Assembly (NCBI GenBank): GCA_029261905.1
Contig: JAJDAM010000921.1
Coordinates: forward strand, 1-6,592
DNA from: Deltaproteobacteria bacterium
Lineage (GTDB): Bacteria > Myxococcota_A > UBA9160 > SMWR01
DNA: 6,592 nucleotides
Direction: 5' to 3'
This document shows positions 5,961 through 6,592 of this stretch, piece by piece; within the stretch, counting starts at the first letter, position 1; each line of letters begins with the position of its first letter. The notes under the pieces are model-generated. The model was given only the letters and a program-made list of their open reading frames with translations, was not told the origin of the DNA and made no database searches. Made by a program: the position numbers and the translations under genes.

Positions 5961-6592
5961 CGGCAGCGGGTTGTAGCACGAGGCAAGACAACGGCGGAAG
6001 CGAGAGCACCAATGATTGCGCTTCGCCGTGAGCGGCGACGGGTTGCGTCTCGAGGCGGGGTTCGCGGGAGTAGCCGCTTCCACCGTACACGATGTCGTCG
6101 CTACAAAGTCTCTCGCACCAGCCTCCGGGGTGAGGGACGCCGATCCGGTAATCGGTGCGAGGCACCGGTGTCAGATTCAAGACGACGACGAGTTCATCGT
6201 CGAAAAAACTCCGCAGGTAGACGAAGACCGAATGCTTCGAGTCGGCACAGTCGATCCAGCGGAATCCGTCGGTCGACGGGTCGCTCCGCCACAGACACGG
6301 GTGCGCAAGGTAGAAACGTCCGAGCTCTGCCATGAAACGGCCGAGCGCCGCCCTTTCGGGTTCCTGTGCACGTCGCCAATCGAGTGCACCGTCGGCATCC
6401 CACTCGCCTTCCTGGGCCAGTTCGGTGCCCATGAAGACCAGTTGTTTACCAGGGCGCGTAAACTGATACGCCAACAGACAACGCAGGTTCGCGAAGCGCT
6501 GCCAGCCGTCGCCCGGCATTCGCGAGAGCAGGGATCCTTTGCCGTGAACGACCTCGTCGTGAGAAAGCGGCATGACGAACTGTTCCGAGTGT
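5953..6592 (-). CDS. glgB: 1,4-alpha-glucan (glycogen) branching enzyme GlgB, C-terminal part
   Basis: GlgB cuts alpha-1,4 glucan chains and rejoins them through alpha-1,6 bonds, making the branches of glycogen in the cytoplasm. Only the last 212 residues are present; the gene runs off the right edge, so its start, N-terminal carbohydrate-binding module and the catalytic Asp and Glu of the GH13 barrel are outside the window. The visible part opens with FVMPLSHDEVVHGKGSLL, whose His-Asp is the conserved GH13 transition-state-stabilising motif. It continues with FANLR, GKQLVFMGTELAQ and EWDADGALDW, then the C-terminal beta domain with VLNLTPVPRTDYRIGVP and a final SLVLSLPPLSCLVL. All of this aligns closely with E. 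coli GlgB from memory, including the position of the C-terminus. The stop TGA overlaps the malQ start by 8 bases, so the two are probably translationally coupled. No truncation or frameshift is seen in the visible part. Confidence 0.97.
   Translation of the reverse strand, partial: HSEQFVMPLSHDEVVHGKGSLLSRMPGDGWQRFANLRCLLAYQFTRPGKQLVFMGTELAQEGEWDADGALDWRRAQEPERAALGRFMAELGRFYLAHPCLWRSDPSTDGFRWIDCADSKHSVFVYLRSFFDDELVVVLNLTPVPRTDYRIGVPHPGGWCERLCSDDIVYGGSGYSREPRLETQPVAAHGEAQSLVLSLPPLSCLVLQPAADG

Noticed and set aside
5961..6083. A 41-residue N-terminal extension of malQ
   Set aside because: It lies within glgB coding sequence in another frame, and MalQ homology begins at the ATG that overlaps the glgB stop.
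5547..6335. Long plus-strand open frame (262 codons)
   Set aside because: It lies antisense to glgB and malQ, has an Arg-rich unlikely composition, and no recognisable domain. Such shadow frames are expected in GC-rich DNA.

Overview
The window looks like a piece of a GC-rich bacterial chromosome. All six genes lie on the minus strand, so they are transcribed from the right edge to the left. In that order they are: the C-terminal third of a glycogen branching enzyme (glgB, cut by the right edge), 4-alpha-glucanotransferase (malQ), a glycogen synthase of the eukaryote-like GT3 family, a 114-residue protein I do not recognise, a CorA magnesium/divalent-cation channel, and a beta-class carbonic anhydrase (can, cut by the left edge). 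Compact gene packing, Shine-Dalgarno sequences and a TTG start point to a bacterium. A Gram-negative proteobacterial or myxobacterial-type host is my guess from the E. coli-like Can and GlgB together with a bacterial GT3 enzyme. The sequence alone does not settle the taxon.

Right half (about 6592-2114): a glycogen/maltodextrin module. GlgB and malQ overlap by 8 bases, and malQ is followed by the GT3 gene after about 16 bases, so the three are almost certainly one transcript. GT3 lengthens alpha-1,4-glucan chains, GlgB introduces alpha-1,6 branches, and MalQ disproportionates short maltodextrins into longer ones. The notable point is that the synthase is not the usual bacterial GlgA (family GT5) but a relative of yeast and animal glycogen synthase. 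It keeps the catalytic residues and most of the glucose-6-phosphate pocket, but only half of the regulatory arginine cluster.

Junction (2113-2021): 93 bases without a gene. They hold a 10-bp inverted repeat with a third copy of part of the arm, and a good ribosome binding site just before a TTG start. I see no convincing promoter and no T-tract terminator.

Left half (2020-1): the unknown protein, CorA and carbonic anhydrase, spaced 36 and 15 bases apart. All three lie in the same reading frame and are separated only by single TAG stops. The gene order suggests co-transcription, but no shared biochemical role is evident beyond general ion and bicarbonate homeostasis.

I found no RNA genes, mobile elements, CRISPR arrays or origins. 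Most of the content is recognisable housekeeping metabolism. The items worth a second look are the GT3 synthase and its allosteric residues, a substitution at a CorA regulatory metal site, the unknown small gene and the hairpin at the junction.
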